From assembly GCF_002733955.1 (NCBI RefSeq), contig NZ_NVXQ01000007.1:62492-126491 (forward strand): DNA of 64,000 nt, written 5' to 3'. The stretch comes from Hoeflea sp. GTDB taxonomy: Bacteria; Pseudomonadota; Alphaproteobacteria; Rhizobiales; Rhizobiaceae. The translations under genes were made by a program, and so were the position numbers. Under the pieces are notes generated by a model. It saw nothing but the letters and a program-made list of their open reading frames with translations. It did not search any database and was not told where the DNA came from. Below, in pieces: positions 52,127-62,466 of the stretch; within the stretch, counting starts at the first letter, position 1; each line of letters starts with the position of its first letter.

Positions 52127-54316
52127 ATGGGCACGACGGTAGTTTCAGACAACGCGGCACACTATACGACGCGCGGTGGCGTGACGGTGACGCGGCGACG
52201 GCGCGAGACACCCTATGCGGACGCGATCTCGAGCTATATCGACGCGCTCGACAGCCGGCGCGGGGCGGTGTTTTCATCAAACTACGAGTATCCGGGCCGC
52301 TACACGCGCTGGGACACGGCGATCGTCGATCCGCCACTGGGCATTTCCTCGCAAGGGCGGAAGCTCAAGATCGAAGCCTATAACGGGCGCGGGGAAGCGC
52401 TGCTCGACATTCTCGCGGCCCGGCTTGACGGGCATGCGGAGTTTGCGATCACCAACCGCGAGCCAAAATCCATCCACATCGACATTGCCGAGCCTGACCG
52501 GGTGTTTTCGGAAGAAGAGCGGTCGCGCGCGCCGACCGTGTTCTCGGTGCTGCGGGTGATCGTCGACCAGTTTCATTCGGCGGAAGACGGCAATATCGGG
52601 TTTTACGGCGCCTTTGGCTACGATCTGGCGTTCCAGTTCGACTCGGTGCCGCAGACGCTGGAACGTCCCGAAGACCAGCGCGACCTGCTGCTGTTCCTGC
52701 CCGACGAAATCCTGGTGGTCGATCACCACGCTGCCAAGGCCTGGATCGACCGCTATGATTTTTCGCTCGACGGCGTGACCACCGAAGGCCGGGACGCGAC
52801 GATTGCGCCGGAGCCGTTCAAGCATGCCGACAGCATTCCCGCCCAGGGCGACCATACACCGGGTGAATATGCCGAGCTGGTCAAGCGCGCGAAGGAGAGC
52901 TTCAAGCGCGGCGACCTGTTCGAGGTGGTGCCGGGACAGACCTTCCTGGAGCGTTGCGAAGCGCGCCCGTCGGAAATCAGCCGTCGGCTGAAGGCCATCA
53001 ACCCGTCGCCCTATTCGTTTTTCATCAACCTGGGCAACCAGGAATATCTTGTCGGCGCCTCGCCGGAGATGTTTGTCCGCGTCAATGGAAGGCGAATCGA
53101 AACCTGCCCGATTTCCGGCACCATCAAGCGCGGCGAGGATGCGATCTCGGATTCGGAGCAGATCCTCAAGCTGCTCAACTCGAAGAAGGACGAATCCGAG
53201 CTGACCATGTGCTCGGATGTCGACCGCAACGACAAGAGCCGGGTCTGCGAGCCGGGCTCGGTCAAGGTCATCGGTCGGCGTCAGATCGAGATGTACTCGC
53301 GGTTGATCCACACGGTAGACCATATCGAGGGCCGTCTGCGCGACGGCATGGACGCCTTTGACGGGTTCCTGAGCCACGCCTGGGCGGTGACGGTGACCGG
53401 TGCGCCAAAGCTCTGGGCGATGCGGTTCCTGGAGAAGAACGAGAAGAGCTCGCGGGCCTGGTATGGCGGCGCCGTCGGCATGGTCAGCTTCAATGGCGAC
53501 ATGAACACCGGGCTGACGCTCAGGACGATCCGGATCAAGGACGGCATTGCCGAAGTACGGGCCGGCGCCACGCTGCTGTTTGATTCCAATCCCGAGGAAG
53601 AGGAAGCCGAGACCGAATTGAAGGCGTCGGCAATGCTGTCGGCAATCCGCGATGCGCGGCTGGGCAATGCCGGTTCGTCCGCTCGTGAAACCGCCAAGGT
53701 GGGCGAGGGGGTCTCGATCCTGCTGGTCGATCACGAGGATTCCTTCGTTCACACGCTGGCCAATTACTTCCGCCAGACCGGGGCCAAGGTGACCACGGTG
53801 CGCGGGCCGGTTGCCGATGACGTGTTCGACCGGGTTTCGCCGGACTTGGTGGTGCTGTCACCCGGTCCCGGAAGCCCGAAGGATTTCGACTGCGCTTCCA
53901 CCATCAAGCAGATCCGGGCGCGCGAGCTTCCGGTGTTCGGCGTCTGTCTCGGGCTGCAGGCGCTGGCCGAGAGCTTTGGCGGTTCCTTGCGCGAACTGGC
54001 GATCCCGGTTCACGGCAAGCCGTCGCGGATCAGGGTGTCGTCGAACGGCGTCATCTTCTCGGGCCTGGCAAAGGAGGTGACGGTCGGGCGCTATCATTCG
54101 ATCTTTGCCGATTACGCCACCTTGCCGAAGGAGTTCCGCGTGACCGCCGAGAGTGACGACGGTGTGGTGATGGCGATCGAACACGAAAGCCTGCCGATCG
54201 CGGCGGTGCAGTTCCACCCCGAATCGATCATGACCCTTGGTCAGGATGCCGGCATGCGGATGATCGAGAACGTGGTTGCGCATCTGGCGCGCCGCAGCAA
54301 GGTGGAGGCGGCGTGA
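52127..54316 (+). CDS. trpE: Anthranilate synthase, fused TrpE-TrpG
   Basis: A 729-residue fusion, written trpE(G) in rhizobia. The TrpE part (about 1-510) has '[18 protein letters not shown]', '[14 protein letters not shown]', '[22 protein letters not shown]' and '[28 protein letters not shown]', the chorismate-binding signature. After a short linker the TrpG glutaminase part has '[21 protein letters not shown]', '[11 protein letters not shown]', the nucleophile C607 in [11 protein letters not shown], and QFHPESIMT. It converts chorismate and glutamine to anthranilate, the first step of Trp synthesis. It is controlled by the attenuator upstream. Its stop overlaps the next gene's start. Confidence 0.97.
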   Translation: MGTTVVSDNAAHYTTRGGVTVTRRRRETPYADAISSYIDALDSRRGAVFSSNYEYPGRYTRWDTAIVDPPLGISSQGRKLKIEAYNGRGEALLDILAARLDGHAEFAITNREPKSIHIDIAEPDRVFSEEERSRAPTVFSVLRVIVDQFHSAEDGNIGFYGAFGYDLAFQFDSVPQTLERPEDQRDLLLFLPDEILVVDHHAAKAWIDRYDFSLDGVTTEGRDATIAPEPFKHADSIPAQGDHTPGEYAELVKRAKESFKRGDLFEVVPGQTFLERCEARPSEISRRLKAINPSPYSFFINLGNQEYLVGASPEMFVRVNGRRIETCPISGTIKRGEDAISDSEQILKLLNSKKDESELTMCSDVDRNDKSRVCEPGSVKVIGRRQIEMYSRLIHTVDHIEGRLRDGMDAFDGFLSHAWAVTVTGAPKLWAMRFLEKNEKSSRAWYGGAVGMVSFNGDMNTGLTLRTIRIKDGIAEVRAGATLLFDSNPEEEEAETELKASAMLSAIRDARLGNAGSSARETAKVGEGVSILLVDHEDSFVHTLANYFRQTGAKVTTVRGPVADDVFDRVSPDLVVLSPGPGSPKDFDCASTIKQIRARELPVFGVCLGLQALAESFGGSLRELAIPVHGKPSRIRVSSNGVIFSGLAKEVTVGRYHSIFADYATLPKEFRVTAESDDGVVMAIEHESLPIAAVQFHPESIMTLGQDAGMRMIENVVAHLARRSKVEAA

Positions 54317-54669
54317 TGCGACGAAACGAGTGGAGTACGCGCCTGATTGCAGCTTCCATACTTGCGGTACTGGGGCATCTCATCGCCGCCGGTTCCGCGA
54401 TGGCGCAGCCTGTCGATGAGCTGAAGGCCGGGCAGGACCTGGTCGAGGTCAATTGCGGCCAGTGCCATGCGGTGGGTATGGCGGACGCCAGCCCGCACCA
54501 GGCAGCGCCGGCGTTCCGCAAGCTGTCGGACAGTTTTCCGATGGATGCGCTGGAAGAAGCCTTCTCCGACGGCCGGATCTATTCGGGCCATCCCGACATG
54601 CCGGAATTCATCGCCACACCGGACCAGGTTGATGCGATCATCGCCTATATCGCGTCGCTGCAGGGTTAG
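54316..54669 (+). CDS. Small c-type cytochrome coupled to trpE(G)
   Basis: A 117-residue exported cytochrome starting at ATG 54316, which shares one base with the trpE stop (TGATG); a GTG one codon earlier is also possible. It has a signal peptide up to about 'GSAMA|QP', the haem motif CGQCH (C47, C50, H51), and a likely sixth ligand M95 in 'GHPDMPEF'. Its TAG stop is the first three bases of the left inverted repeat of the MITE-like element, so its 3' end may have been reshaped by insertion. A role in Trp synthesis is not expected. Confidence 0.88.
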   Translation: MRRNEWSTRLIAASILAVLGHLIAAGSAMAQPVDELKAGQDLVEVNCGQCHAVGMADASPHQAAPAFRKLSDSFPMDALEEAFSDGRIYSGHPDMPEFIATPDQVDAIIAYIASLQG

Positions 54670-54855
54670 GTCCTGTGGACAGTTATTATTGCGGCGCTGG
54701 CTTTGCATGCCTCGTCCCGAAGGGATTTGGCCAGAAAGGCCCTTGGACGCGGCCTTCGTCGTCGAATATGCTCAGCATGTTTTTCCTCCTCAGGTCACGC
54801 CCATGAACCATTCTGACCAAACCAGCTCCACAACAAAAACTGTCCACAGGACCTA
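54667..54855. mobile_element. 189-bp MITE-like element
   Basis: TAGGTCCTGTGGACAGTT (54667-54684) and its exact reverse complement (54838-54855) bound a 189-base segment with no conserved gene. Outer TA dinucleotides could be a TA target duplication, as made by several IS families. On the minus strand the interior has AGGAGG, then a 30-codon frame starting ATG (MLSIFDDEGRVQGPFWPNP...). The layout fits a miniature inverted-repeat element or a much-deleted IS. No other copy of the 18-base end is in the window. Confidence 0.72.
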
Positions 54856-54861
54856 GCCGCC

Positions 54862-55761
54862 ATGCCTCACGCCTCCAGGACCATCCGCCGGCTGGCCTTC
54901 TGGTCAATTCCCCTGGCGTTCGGGGTGATGGGGCTGAAATTCGTCGCCTGGTACGTGACCGGCTCGATCGCGCTCTACTCCGATGCGCTTGAATCCATCG
55001 TCAATGTGATTGCCGCGCTGGCAGCCTTTGTCGCCATTGGCTATGCGCAGAAACCTGCCGATCTGGGCCATCCCTACGGGCACCATAAGGCCGAGTATTT
55101 CTCGGCTGTGCTCGAGGGCGTGCTGATCGTTTTGGCAGCATTGCTGATCGTCAACGAGGCGGTCGGCGGACTGCTGGCGCCGAGGCGGATCGAGGCGCCC
55201 GGTCTCGGTCTTGCCGTCAATGCCGCAGCCGCTGTGCTCAACGGCGTCTGGGCGGTGGTCTTGCTGCGCTTCGGCCGGCGGCACCGGTCGCCGGCGCTAC
55301 AGGCCGACGGACATCATATCCTGTCGGATGTGGTGACGTCGGTCGGGGTGATTGCCGGGCTCGGTCTGGCGTTGGCGTTCGACCAGCCGCGGCTTGATCC
55401 GCTGCTGGCGCTGATCGTCGCCTTCAATGTGCTGTGGCAGGGTTGGAAGGTGATCGCATCCTCCGTCGACGGGTTGATGGATCGCGCCATTGACCCGATC
55501 GATGAGCAGCGCATCCACGAGATTATCAAGGCAGAGGCCGATGGCGCCATCGAAGCGCATGATATCCGCACCCGGATGGCGGGTCGGGTGTCCTTCGTCG
55601 AGTTTCACCTGGTGGTGGATGGGGACATGACGGTCGAGCAATCGCACGATATTTGTGACCGCCTCGAAACCGCTCTGAAGCAGGCCGTGGCGGGGGTGCA
55701 GGTGATCATCCATGTCGAGCCCGGCCACAAGGCCAAGGACGAGGGTGTGGTGCTGGGCTGA
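54862..55761 (+). CDS. Cation diffusion facilitator (CDF) transporter
   Basis: A 299-residue membrane protein with six helices and a C-terminal cytoplasmic dimerisation domain. Metal-site signatures: 'ALYSDALESIVNVIAAL' (D41, E44) in helix 2, 'GHPYGHHKAEYFSAV' in the loop, and 'QADGHHILSDVVTSVGV' in helix 5. The C-terminal domain reads 'AHDIRTRMAGRVSFVEFHLVVDGDMTVEQSHDICDRLE'. CDF proteins export Zn, Fe, Mn, Co or Cd in exchange for protons; the exact metal cannot be read here. The ATG is 7 bases after the MITE-like element, so its promoter is either within the element or upstream of it. Confidence 0.92.
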   Translation: MPHASRTIRRLAFWSIPLAFGVMGLKFVAWYVTGSIALYSDALESIVNVIAALAAFVAIGYAQKPADLGHPYGHHKAEYFSAVLEGVLIVLAALLIVNEAVGGLLAPRRIEAPGLGLAVNAAAAVLNGVWAVVLLRFGRRHRSPALQADGHHILSDVVTSVGVIAGLGLALAFDQPRLDPLLALIVAFNVLWQGWKVIASSVDGLMDRAIDPIDEQRIHEIIKAEADGAIEAHDIRTRMAGRVSFVEFHLVVDGDMTVEQSHDICDRLETALKQAVAGVQVIIHVEPGHKAKDEGVVLG

Positions 55762-55765
55762 CGCT

Positions 55766-56740
<975 letters not shown>

Positions 56741-57116
56741 GGCTGGGTTCCTATTACAGTTCCGGCTTGGCAAGCTAGGCGCAGTCGGACTGATTCTCCA
56801 GATGGTTCTGCCGATATCCGGAGAATTTGCCGTCCGGTAACAACCGGGTCTCCCAGTGGCATCGTGGATGCGGCTAACGCTCACAGTTGCGAGCGCAGCC
56901 AGGGATCGTGCCTTATCCCGGGTCATCCCTACCGTGTTCCCTGTTGAACCCGAAGGTCTGGCCTTCAGGGAACCCGAACCACACACAGGGATTTCGGCGC
57001 CGGTCTGATCGTAATCTGAATTTGCGTTTGCCGGACGCTGATCGCTGCAGCATGACGCGCACCGTGCCGATACAGCACGGATTGCTCCTGCCGGTGACGG
57101 CTGTTACTCACCCGGC
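56741..57116. other. Intergenic region, 376 bases
   Basis: It lies between divergent dehydratase and EamA genes. No gene is supported. A compound stem-loop is visible: GTTCCCT (56935-56941) with AGGGAAC (56966-56972), enclosing GAAGG/CCTTC (56951-56955 and 56961-56965). It could be a leader structure or a regulator site. Confidence 0.4.
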
Positions 57117-58055
57117 ATGAGCATCGAACATTCCGACCATCCACATCTGTTCGGGACCGGGCTGGCCACGGTTGCGGTGGTGGCGGCATCGGTTGGCTTC
57201 GGGCTGGTGCCCTATTTCGCACGGTCGTTGACGGCCGAGGGCATGGCGCCGCACGCGATTGCCTTTTACCGCTACGCCTTTGCGGCAATCGTGTTGGTGC
57301 CGTTTGTCTTGCGGGCCCGAGCGCAATGGATTCCGCTTCTGTGGGGTTTTGCCGCCGGCATGGCCATGGGGCTTGGCTGGGTCGGGTATGTGCGGGCGGT
57401 GGAAGTTGCCCCGGTCTCCACTGCCGGCGTGCTCTACATGACCTATCCGATTTTCACCCTGGTGATTGCCTGGCTGATGTTCGGAGACGTCCCGCAGCGG
57501 CGCGCCATCCTGGCGGCGCTGATGATTGTCGTCGCGGCCCTGCTTGCTACATCCCCGGATGTGATCTCTGCCGACCAGGTGCCTGCGCTGGTACTGTCGC
57601 TGGCGGCACCACTGGGGTTCGCCTTCGGCATCAATGTTCTGGTCCACAAGCTCTCGGTGCTCACCCCGGTGCTGCGGATTGCCAGCGCCAGTCTTGGTTC
57701 GGTGTTCGGCCTGCTGCCGCTGATGGCGGCGACGCCTGTCGCGGGACTGGTGCCGGTGACGGCTTCAGGCTGGTGGCTGGTGGTGGGCATTGCCTTCGGC
57801 TCGGCCCTGGTGCCGCAATTGCTTTACACGGTGGCCGCCCCCGTGATCGGCACCGCGCGAACGGCAATCGCCGGCAGCTTCGAGCTTCCGACAATGTTCC
57901 TGGTGGGCTGGTTTGCCTTTGCCGAACCGGTTGGGCTGTCCCAATGGATCGCGTGCGCGATCGTTGTGTCCGCCATTGCGCTGACGCCGGGCAGGTCAAT
58001 TCGCAGCGTTGCTGGCAATGTGGCGTTGGACGCTCAAAACGACGCCAATCGTTAA
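57117..58055 (+). CDS. EamA-type (DMT superfamily) transporter
   Basis: A 312-residue membrane protein with ten predicted helices in two EamA repeats. The first repeat includes 'SVGFGLVPYFARSLTAEGMAPHAIAFYRYAFAAIVLVPF' and 'VEVAPVSTAGVLYMTYPIFTLVIAWLMFGDVP'. The second ends 'GTARTAIAGSFELPTMFLVGWFAFAEPVGLSQWIACAIV'. Such proteins export metabolites or amino acids; the substrate is unknown. It is divergent from the dehydratase gene. Confidence 0.88.
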   Translation: MSIEHSDHPHLFGTGLATVAVVAASVGFGLVPYFARSLTAEGMAPHAIAFYRYAFAAIVLVPFVLRARAQWIPLLWGFAAGMAMGLGWVGYVRAVEVAPVSTAGVLYMTYPIFTLVIAWLMFGDVPQRRAILAALMIVVAALLATSPDVISADQVPALVLSLAAPLGFAFGINVLVHKLSVLTPVLRIASASLGSVFGLLPLMAATPVAGLVPVTASGWWLVVGIAFGSALVPQLLYTVAAPVIGTARTAIAGSFELPTMFLVGWFAFAEPVGLSQWIACAIVVSAIALTPGRSIRSVAGNVALDAQNDANR

Positions 58056-58365
58056 GCCTGTTTGCTGCGCCGCAGCGGAAATAAGCTCTCACGCCTTGAC
58101 ATGGCCGCATTTGTCAGGCCTAAGAGACGCAACTGGATAGGGGCCCATTCGGCCGCTGCACGCCTCCCTTGTGATGAGTGTGTTCTGACTTCCCCTGACA
58201 TCCACCTTGAAATTTTCGCGTCGGCCAGCGGCGATGCGCCCAACCCGAACTCCTCCGATTGCGGTGTTGCCGTAGCCGGTGGAACCTTTGTGATAGGGCA
58301 TGGTCCGCGACTGGCGACGCTTTGCGTACGCCCCGATGTATGCCCAAAATTTTGAAAGTTACTCC
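58056..58365. other. Intergenic region, 310 bases, ahead of the RNA helicase
   Basis: No gene is supported; frames on both strands lack family features. It probably holds the promoter and a long 5' untranslated region of the DEAD-box gene, which in many bacteria is cold-regulated. Confidence 0.4.
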
Positions 58366-59817
58366 ATGTTGTTTTCCCAACTCGGCCTCTCCAAGGCCCT
58401 GCTCGACACGCTTGACGGTCTGCACCTGACAACGCCGACGCCGATCCAGGTTCAGGCGATCCCGCCCGTGCTTGAAGGCCGCGACGTCATCGGCCTGGCC
58501 CAGACCGGCACCGGCAAGACTGCAGCCTTTTCGCTGCCGATCCTGCACCGCCTGGCGCCCGGCAAGAAGGCTGCGCCGAAGAAGGTGCGCGCGCTGATCC
58601 TGTCGCCAACCCGCGAACTCTCTGCCCAGATCGCCAAGAGCGTCCGGGACTATGGCCGCAGGCTGCACCTGACCTCGACCGTCGTGGTCGGTGGCGTGTC
58701 GATCCGTCCGCAGATCAAGGCGCTGGCCTCCGGCGTCGATATCCTCATCGCCACCCCGGGCCGGTTGATGGACCTGATCGAACAGCGCGCCGTCTCGCTC
58801 AACGAGATCGAAGTGGTGGTGCTTGACGAGGCCGACCAGATGATGGACATCGGCTTCATGCCGGCGATCAAGCGGCTTCTGGCCATGACCCCGAGCACGC
58901 GCCAGACGCTATTGTTTTCGGCCACCATGCCGAAGGAAATCCGTCAGCTTTCGGACCGTCACCTGAAGGATCCGGTCGAAGTGTCGGTGATCCCGGCCAA
59001 GAAGACAGCCGACCGCGTCGAGCATTCGGTCATGCACATGCAGACACCGAACAAGATGGGCGCACTTGCCGGTCTTATCCGCGAGCGCAAGGGCGAGCGC
59101 GTGATCGTGTTCACCCGCACCAAGCGCGGCGCCGACAAGGCCGTCAAGCGGCTTGATGCCGACGGCATCAATGCAGCTGCGATCCACGGCAACAAGTCGC
59201 AAGGCCAGCGCGAGCGGGCTCTCGCCGGGTTCCGTGCTGGCACCGTGCCGGTGCTGATCGCCACCGACATTGCCGCCCGCGGCATCGACGTGCCGGGCGT
59301 CAGCCTGGTGGTCAATTACGAGCTGCCGAATGTGCCGGAAGTCTATGTTCACCGCATCGGCCGCACAGCGCGCGCCGGCGCCGAGGGCACGGCCGTGACC
59401 TTCTGTGCACCGGATGAGCGCTCGCTGCTGCGCGACATCGAAAAGATGCTGAAGACCGAGATCCCGGTCGAAAAGGCGCCGGAAGGCACCTATGTCGATG
59501 CGCTGGCTGATCCCGATGGCGATTTCGCTCCGCTCAACCGCAATTCGCGTCCGCGCCAGGGTGCCCGGCCACAGGGCGCAAAGCCGCAGGGCCAGGGCCG
59601 CAAGCCGGGTCAGGGCGGCAAGCCTCAGGGCCAGGGACGCAATTCCGGCAATGGCCAGCAGGCCGGCAGGCCCGGCGCCAACCGGCATCAGCCGGCAGCC
59701 GCAGCCAACCAGAATGGCGACCAGCCCGCAGCTGCCAAGCCGCGCCGTCGCAAGCGGAGCGGTGACCGCCGTCCGCGGCCCGAGCAGGGTGGCGACAAGG
59801 CCGTTGCCCGCGGCTGA
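58366..59817 (+). CDS. DEAD-box RNA helicase (RhlE/DeaD type)
   Basis: A 483-residue helicase. Motifs in order: Q motif 'TTPTPIQVQAIPPVLEGRD', I AQTGTGKT, Ia PTRELSAQI, Ib TPGRL, II VLDEADQMMD, III FSATMP, IV 'VIVFTRTKRGADK', V 'TDIAARGIDVPGV', VI HRIGRTARAG. The last ~110 residues are a basic Gly/Gln/Arg/Lys-rich tail with short repeats (GQGRKPGQGGKPQGQGR), probably RNA-binding. Start 58366 puts the Q motif at the usual distance; in-frame ATGs at 58300 and 58336 are possible. A role in RNA folding or ribosome assembly is likely. Confidence 0.94.
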   Translation: MLFSQLGLSKALLDTLDGLHLTTPTPIQVQAIPPVLEGRDVIGLAQTGTGKTAAFSLPILHRLAPGKKAAPKKVRALILSPTRELSAQIAKSVRDYGRRLHLTSTVVVGGVSIRPQIKALASGVDILIATPGRLMDLIEQRAVSLNEIEVVVLDEADQMMDIGFMPAIKRLLAMTPSTRQTLLFSATMPKEIRQLSDRHLKDPVEVSVIPAKKTADRVEHSVMHMQTPNKMGALAGLIRERKGERVIVFTRTKRGADKAVKRLDADGINAAAIHGNKSQGQRERALAGFRAGTVPVLIATDIAARGIDVPGVSLVVNYELPNVPEVYVHRIGRTARAGAEGTAVTFCAPDERSLLRDIEKMLKTEIPVEKAPEGTYVDALADPDGDFAPLNRNSRPRQGARPQGAKPQGQGRKPGQGGKPQGQGRNSGNGQQAGRPGANRHQPAAAANQNGDQPAAAKPRRRKRSGDRRPRPEQGGDKAVARG

Positions 59818-59877
59818 CGGGCGTTCGCCCGATCGGCTGTAGTCCTGATTACGGGCCTGCAAATACCAATCGACAAC

Positions 59878-59911
59878 CAAACGGCGCTGCAATTTTTTGT
59901 GGCGCCGTTTG
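59878..59911. terminator. Stem-loop downstream of the RNA helicase
   Basis: CAAACGGCGC (59878-59887) pairs exactly with GCGCCGTTTG (59902-59911). The loop contains six T, but no T run follows the stem, so it may be a stabilising hairpin rather than a true terminator. Confidence 0.5.
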
Positions 59912-60000
59912 CATGTTGGAAACCGATTGGCCCTACAGCCATTGTTTCGCGCGCCGGTTCGTACTATCTGCGAGACATGCAAACACACGGAGACTGCCTC

Positions 60001-60579
60001 ATGAGCGACGAAGAAGACAAGACGACTGAACTGCCGCTGGGCAAGGAAGCCGAAGCAAACCTGTTCAAATCGCGCTCGATCTTCATCTATGGCGGGATCA
60101 CCCAGGAATTGGCGCACAAGGTCTGCGCGCAGCTGGCCGCGCTCGCCGCAGCCAGCGACGAAGATATCCGTATCTTCGTCAATTCTCCGGGCGGCCACGT
60201 CGAATCGGGCGACTCGATCCATGACATGATCGGCTTCATCAAGCCCAAGGTCTGGATCATCGGCACCGGTTGGGTCGCGTCCGCCGGCGCGCTGATCTAT
60301 GTGTCGGTGCCCAGGGAGCAGCGTCTGTGCCTGCCCAACACCCGCTTCCTGCTGCATCAGCCATCGGGCGGCACCCGCGGCATGGTTTCGGACATCGAGA
60401 TCCAGGCGCGCGAGATCATCAAGATGAACGAGCGGCTCAACAAGATCTTCTCCAAGGCCACCGGTCAGCCGGTCGAAAAGATCGCAGCCGACACCGACCG
60501 CGATTACTGGCTGTCGGCCGAGGACGCCAAGGATTACGGCCTGGTGGGCAAGATCATCACCAACCAGTCCGAGATCTGA
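60001..60579 (+). CDS. clpP: ClpP-family serine peptidase
   Basis: A 192-residue ClpP homologue with the full triad at the right spacing: S94 ([11 protein letters not shown]), H119 ([10 protein letters not shown]) and D168 ([15 protein letters not shown]). The oxyanion loop is [11 protein letters not shown]. The classical ClpP signature around the Ser (GQAASMGA) is here GWVASAGA, and no clpX or clpA is adjacent, so this may be a second ClpP rather than the main one. The start at 60001 gives [12 protein letters not shown]; longer frames upstream lack homology. It would form a tetradecamer working with a Clp ATPase. Confidence 0.88.
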   Translation: MSDEEDKTTELPLGKEAEANLFKSRSIFIYGGITQELAHKVCAQLAALAAASDEDIRIFVNSPGGHVESGDSIHDMIGFIKPKVWIIGTGWVASAGALIYVSVPREQRLCLPNTRFLLHQPSGGTRGMVSDIEIQAREIIKMNERLNKIFSKATGQPVEKIAADTDRDYWLSAEDAKDYGLVGKIITNQSEI

Positions 60580-60607
60580 TCAGCCTTCAGATCAGGAATG
60601 AATGCGG

Positions 60608-60636
60608 CCCCGCTGGTGCGAACCGGCGGGGTTTTT
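60608..60636 (+). terminator. Rho-independent terminator after the ClpP-family gene
   Basis: CCCCGCTGG (60608-60616) pairs with CCGGCGGGG (60623-60631) with one wobble pair, followed by five T. The convergent rsgA gene ends 8 bases further on. Confidence 0.88.
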
Positions 60637-60643
60637 CGTCTGG

Positions 60644-61717
60644 CTATCTCGATTTGTGTTTCTTGGCCTGCTTGACCATCTTGCCAAAGGCCTTGTCCTT
60701 GGACCGGCGCTGGGCAAGGCTTGCGGTGTTGTGCTGGTCTTCGGCCACCAGCTTGCGCCAGCGCGCCAGCCGCGCCTCGTCGATCTCGCCGCGTTCCAGT
60801 GCTGCGAGGATGGCGCATCCGGGCTCGCTGACATGCTTGCAATCGTTGAAACGACATTCGAGCGACAGCTCATCAAGGTCGGAGAAAACCTCGGCGACGC
60901 CTTCTTCCGCATCGGTCAGCTGCAATTCGCGCACGCCCGGCGTGTCGAGCACGGCGCAGCCATTGGGCAGGATATGAAGCTGGCGGTGCGAGGTGGTGTG
61001 CCGGCCTTTCGCATCGTCCTCGCGTATTTCCTGCGTGGCGGCGACTTCACTGACCGATAATGCATTGGTTAGCGTTGACTTACCTACGCCGGACGAGCCG
61101 AGAAAGGCGATGGTCTGGCCTGGCTTGCACCAGGGCGCCAGCTCCGTCACCGGCTCGTCGCTCTTGGCGTTGAGGGTCAGCACCGCAACATCGGCAGAGA
61201 TCGCCGCGGCGTCGGCGACATAGGCGGAAGCATCGTCGCAAAGATCCGCTTTGGTCAGCAGGATGACCGGGGTGACTCCGGCATCGAAGGCGAGCGCCAC
61301 GTAGCGCTCGAGCCTGGCGACGTTGAAATCGAGATTGCAGGAAGTGACGATGAAGGCGGTGTCGATATTGGCGGCGATCAGCTGAACCGAGCGATCGTGC
61401 CCGGCTGCGCGGCGCTTGATCAGGCTCTTGCGTTCGAGCAACCGGCTTGAACTGGGAAGCTCGCGATTGAGCAGCAGCCAGTCGCCGACGGTGGCATCGG
61501 CCCGGGGAGGGACCATCATGTCGATATTCTCTCCGAGCACGCGAAGACCGCTGCGATGGACTTCAGTGACCCGGACGGGCGGTGTCTGGGTCAACTCGTC
61601 GATGCTGATCTGCTGGGCGAAAAAGGCCTGCCAGCCAAGGCTGGTGAGGCGCGTGACCTGTTGGGTGGTGTGATCCTTGCCGGCAGGGTGCTGGAACGCC
61701 GACAAATCACGCGTCAT
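60644..61717 (-). CDS. rsgA: Ribosome small-subunit-dependent GTPase RsgA
   Basis: A 357-residue circularly permuted GTPase. G4 (VILLTKADL) comes before G1 (FLGSSGVGKSTLTNAL) and G3 (VLDTPGVREL). The N-terminal OB-fold includes 'VTEVHRSGLRVLGENIDMMVPPRADATVGDWLLLN'. The C-terminal zinc site is 'LECRFNDCKHVSEPGCAI' (C-x-C/H-x-C). It assists late 30S ribosome maturation. A basic tail ends the protein. It converges on the ClpP-family gene. Confidence 0.95.
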   Translation of the reverse strand: MTRDLSAFQHPAGKDHTTQQVTRLTSLGWQAFFAQQISIDELTQTPPVRVTEVHRSGLRVLGENIDMMVPPRADATVGDWLLLNRELPSSSRLLERKSLIKRRAAGHDRSVQLIAANIDTAFIVTSCNLDFNVARLERYVALAFDAGVTPVILLTKADLCDDASAYVADAAAISADVAVLTLNAKSDEPVTELAPWCKPGQTIAFLGSSGVGKSTLTNALSVSEVAATQEIREDDAKGRHTTSHRQLHILPNGCAVLDTPGVRELQLTDAEEGVAEVFSDLDELSLECRFNDCKHVSEPGCAILAALERGEIDEARLARWRKLVAEDQHNTASLAQRRSKDKAFGKMVKQAKKHKSR

Positions 61718-61880
61718 CTGAAATGGCTTTCATGTCCGGGGTCCCAAAAGCTGCGTCCAGGTCAGTCTTGTTCAGAGGAGGTCTCGCTTGCTGCCGCGAT
61801 GTGTTACCTAGCGCCTTATAGACTAGCATTCCATGGCGCGGTGCGGAAAACGATTCTGTATCCGCGTCGATTTTACAGAA

Positions 61881-62390
61881 ATGATGAGGCCCACCTTGAT
61901 CCCGACACTTGAGACCGAACGGTTGCTGCTCAGGCAGCAGACGATGGACGACTGGCCGGCCTATGCGGGCATGATGATGTCGGAGCATGCGCAATACATG
62001 GAGGGACCGCACACGATGGCGGAAGCCTGGGGCCTGTTCTGCCATGACCTGGCGCAATGGCCGCTTCTGGGATGCGGGGCGCTGATGATCGACAACCGCG
62101 AGACCGGAGACTGCGTCGGTCAGGTCGGGATCAATCATGGGCCGCTGTTTCCCGAGCACGAGCTCGGCTGGCTGATCTATCCGAAATATCAAGGCAAGGG
62201 CTATGCCTACGAGGCGGCGAAGGCCTTGCGTTCCTGGGGCTTTGGCGAGCGCAGTCTTGCAACCATTGTCAGCCATATCGATCCCGGCAATTACCCCTCG
62301 CGCAAGCTGGCCGAGCGGCTGGGCGCCGAACTCGAACTGGACCCGGACCGGCCGGGGCCAGAAGTGCTGGTGTATCGTCACAAGAAGTGA
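61881..62390 (+). CDS. GNAT family N-acetyltransferase (RimJ-like)
   Basis: A 169-residue acetyltransferase. It starts 'PTLIPTLETERLLLRQQTMDDWPAYAGMM', the RimJ/RimL-type N-terminus. The acetyl-CoA loop is YPKYQGKGYAYEAAKAL (Q-x-x-G-x-A type), and 'ATIVSHIDPGNYPSRKLAERLGA' follows as motif B. Tandem ATGs at 61881 and 61884 both fit. The substrate is unknown. Confidence 0.87.
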   Translation: MMRPTLIPTLETERLLLRQQTMDDWPAYAGMMMSEHAQYMEGPHTMAEAWGLFCHDLAQWPLLGCGALMIDNRETGDCVGQVGINHGPLFPEHELGWLIYPKYQGKGYAYEAAKALRSWGFGERSLATIVSHIDPGNYPSRKLAERLGAELELDPDRPGPEVLVYRHKK

Positions 62391-62400
62391 CGGAGCCATG

Positions 62401-62431
62401 AAAAAACCCCCGCGGGCCTGAGCTGCGGGGG
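62401..62431 (-). terminator. Rho-independent terminator of the polyamine operon
   Basis: CCCCCGC (62407-62413) pairs with GCGGGGG (62425-62431). On the minus strand the stem is followed by six T (the A run 62401-62406). It lies 36 bases past the stop of the carboxynorspermidine dehydrogenase gene and may also end the GNAT transcript. Confidence 0.85.
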
Positions 62432-62466
62432 CTTTAGGTTCATGGTCTTTTCAAAGGCTGCCGGGC

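Noticed and set aside
52277-53752. Minus-strand frame of 491 codons inside trpE(G)
   Set aside because: It is an antisense shadow of a strongly conserved gene.
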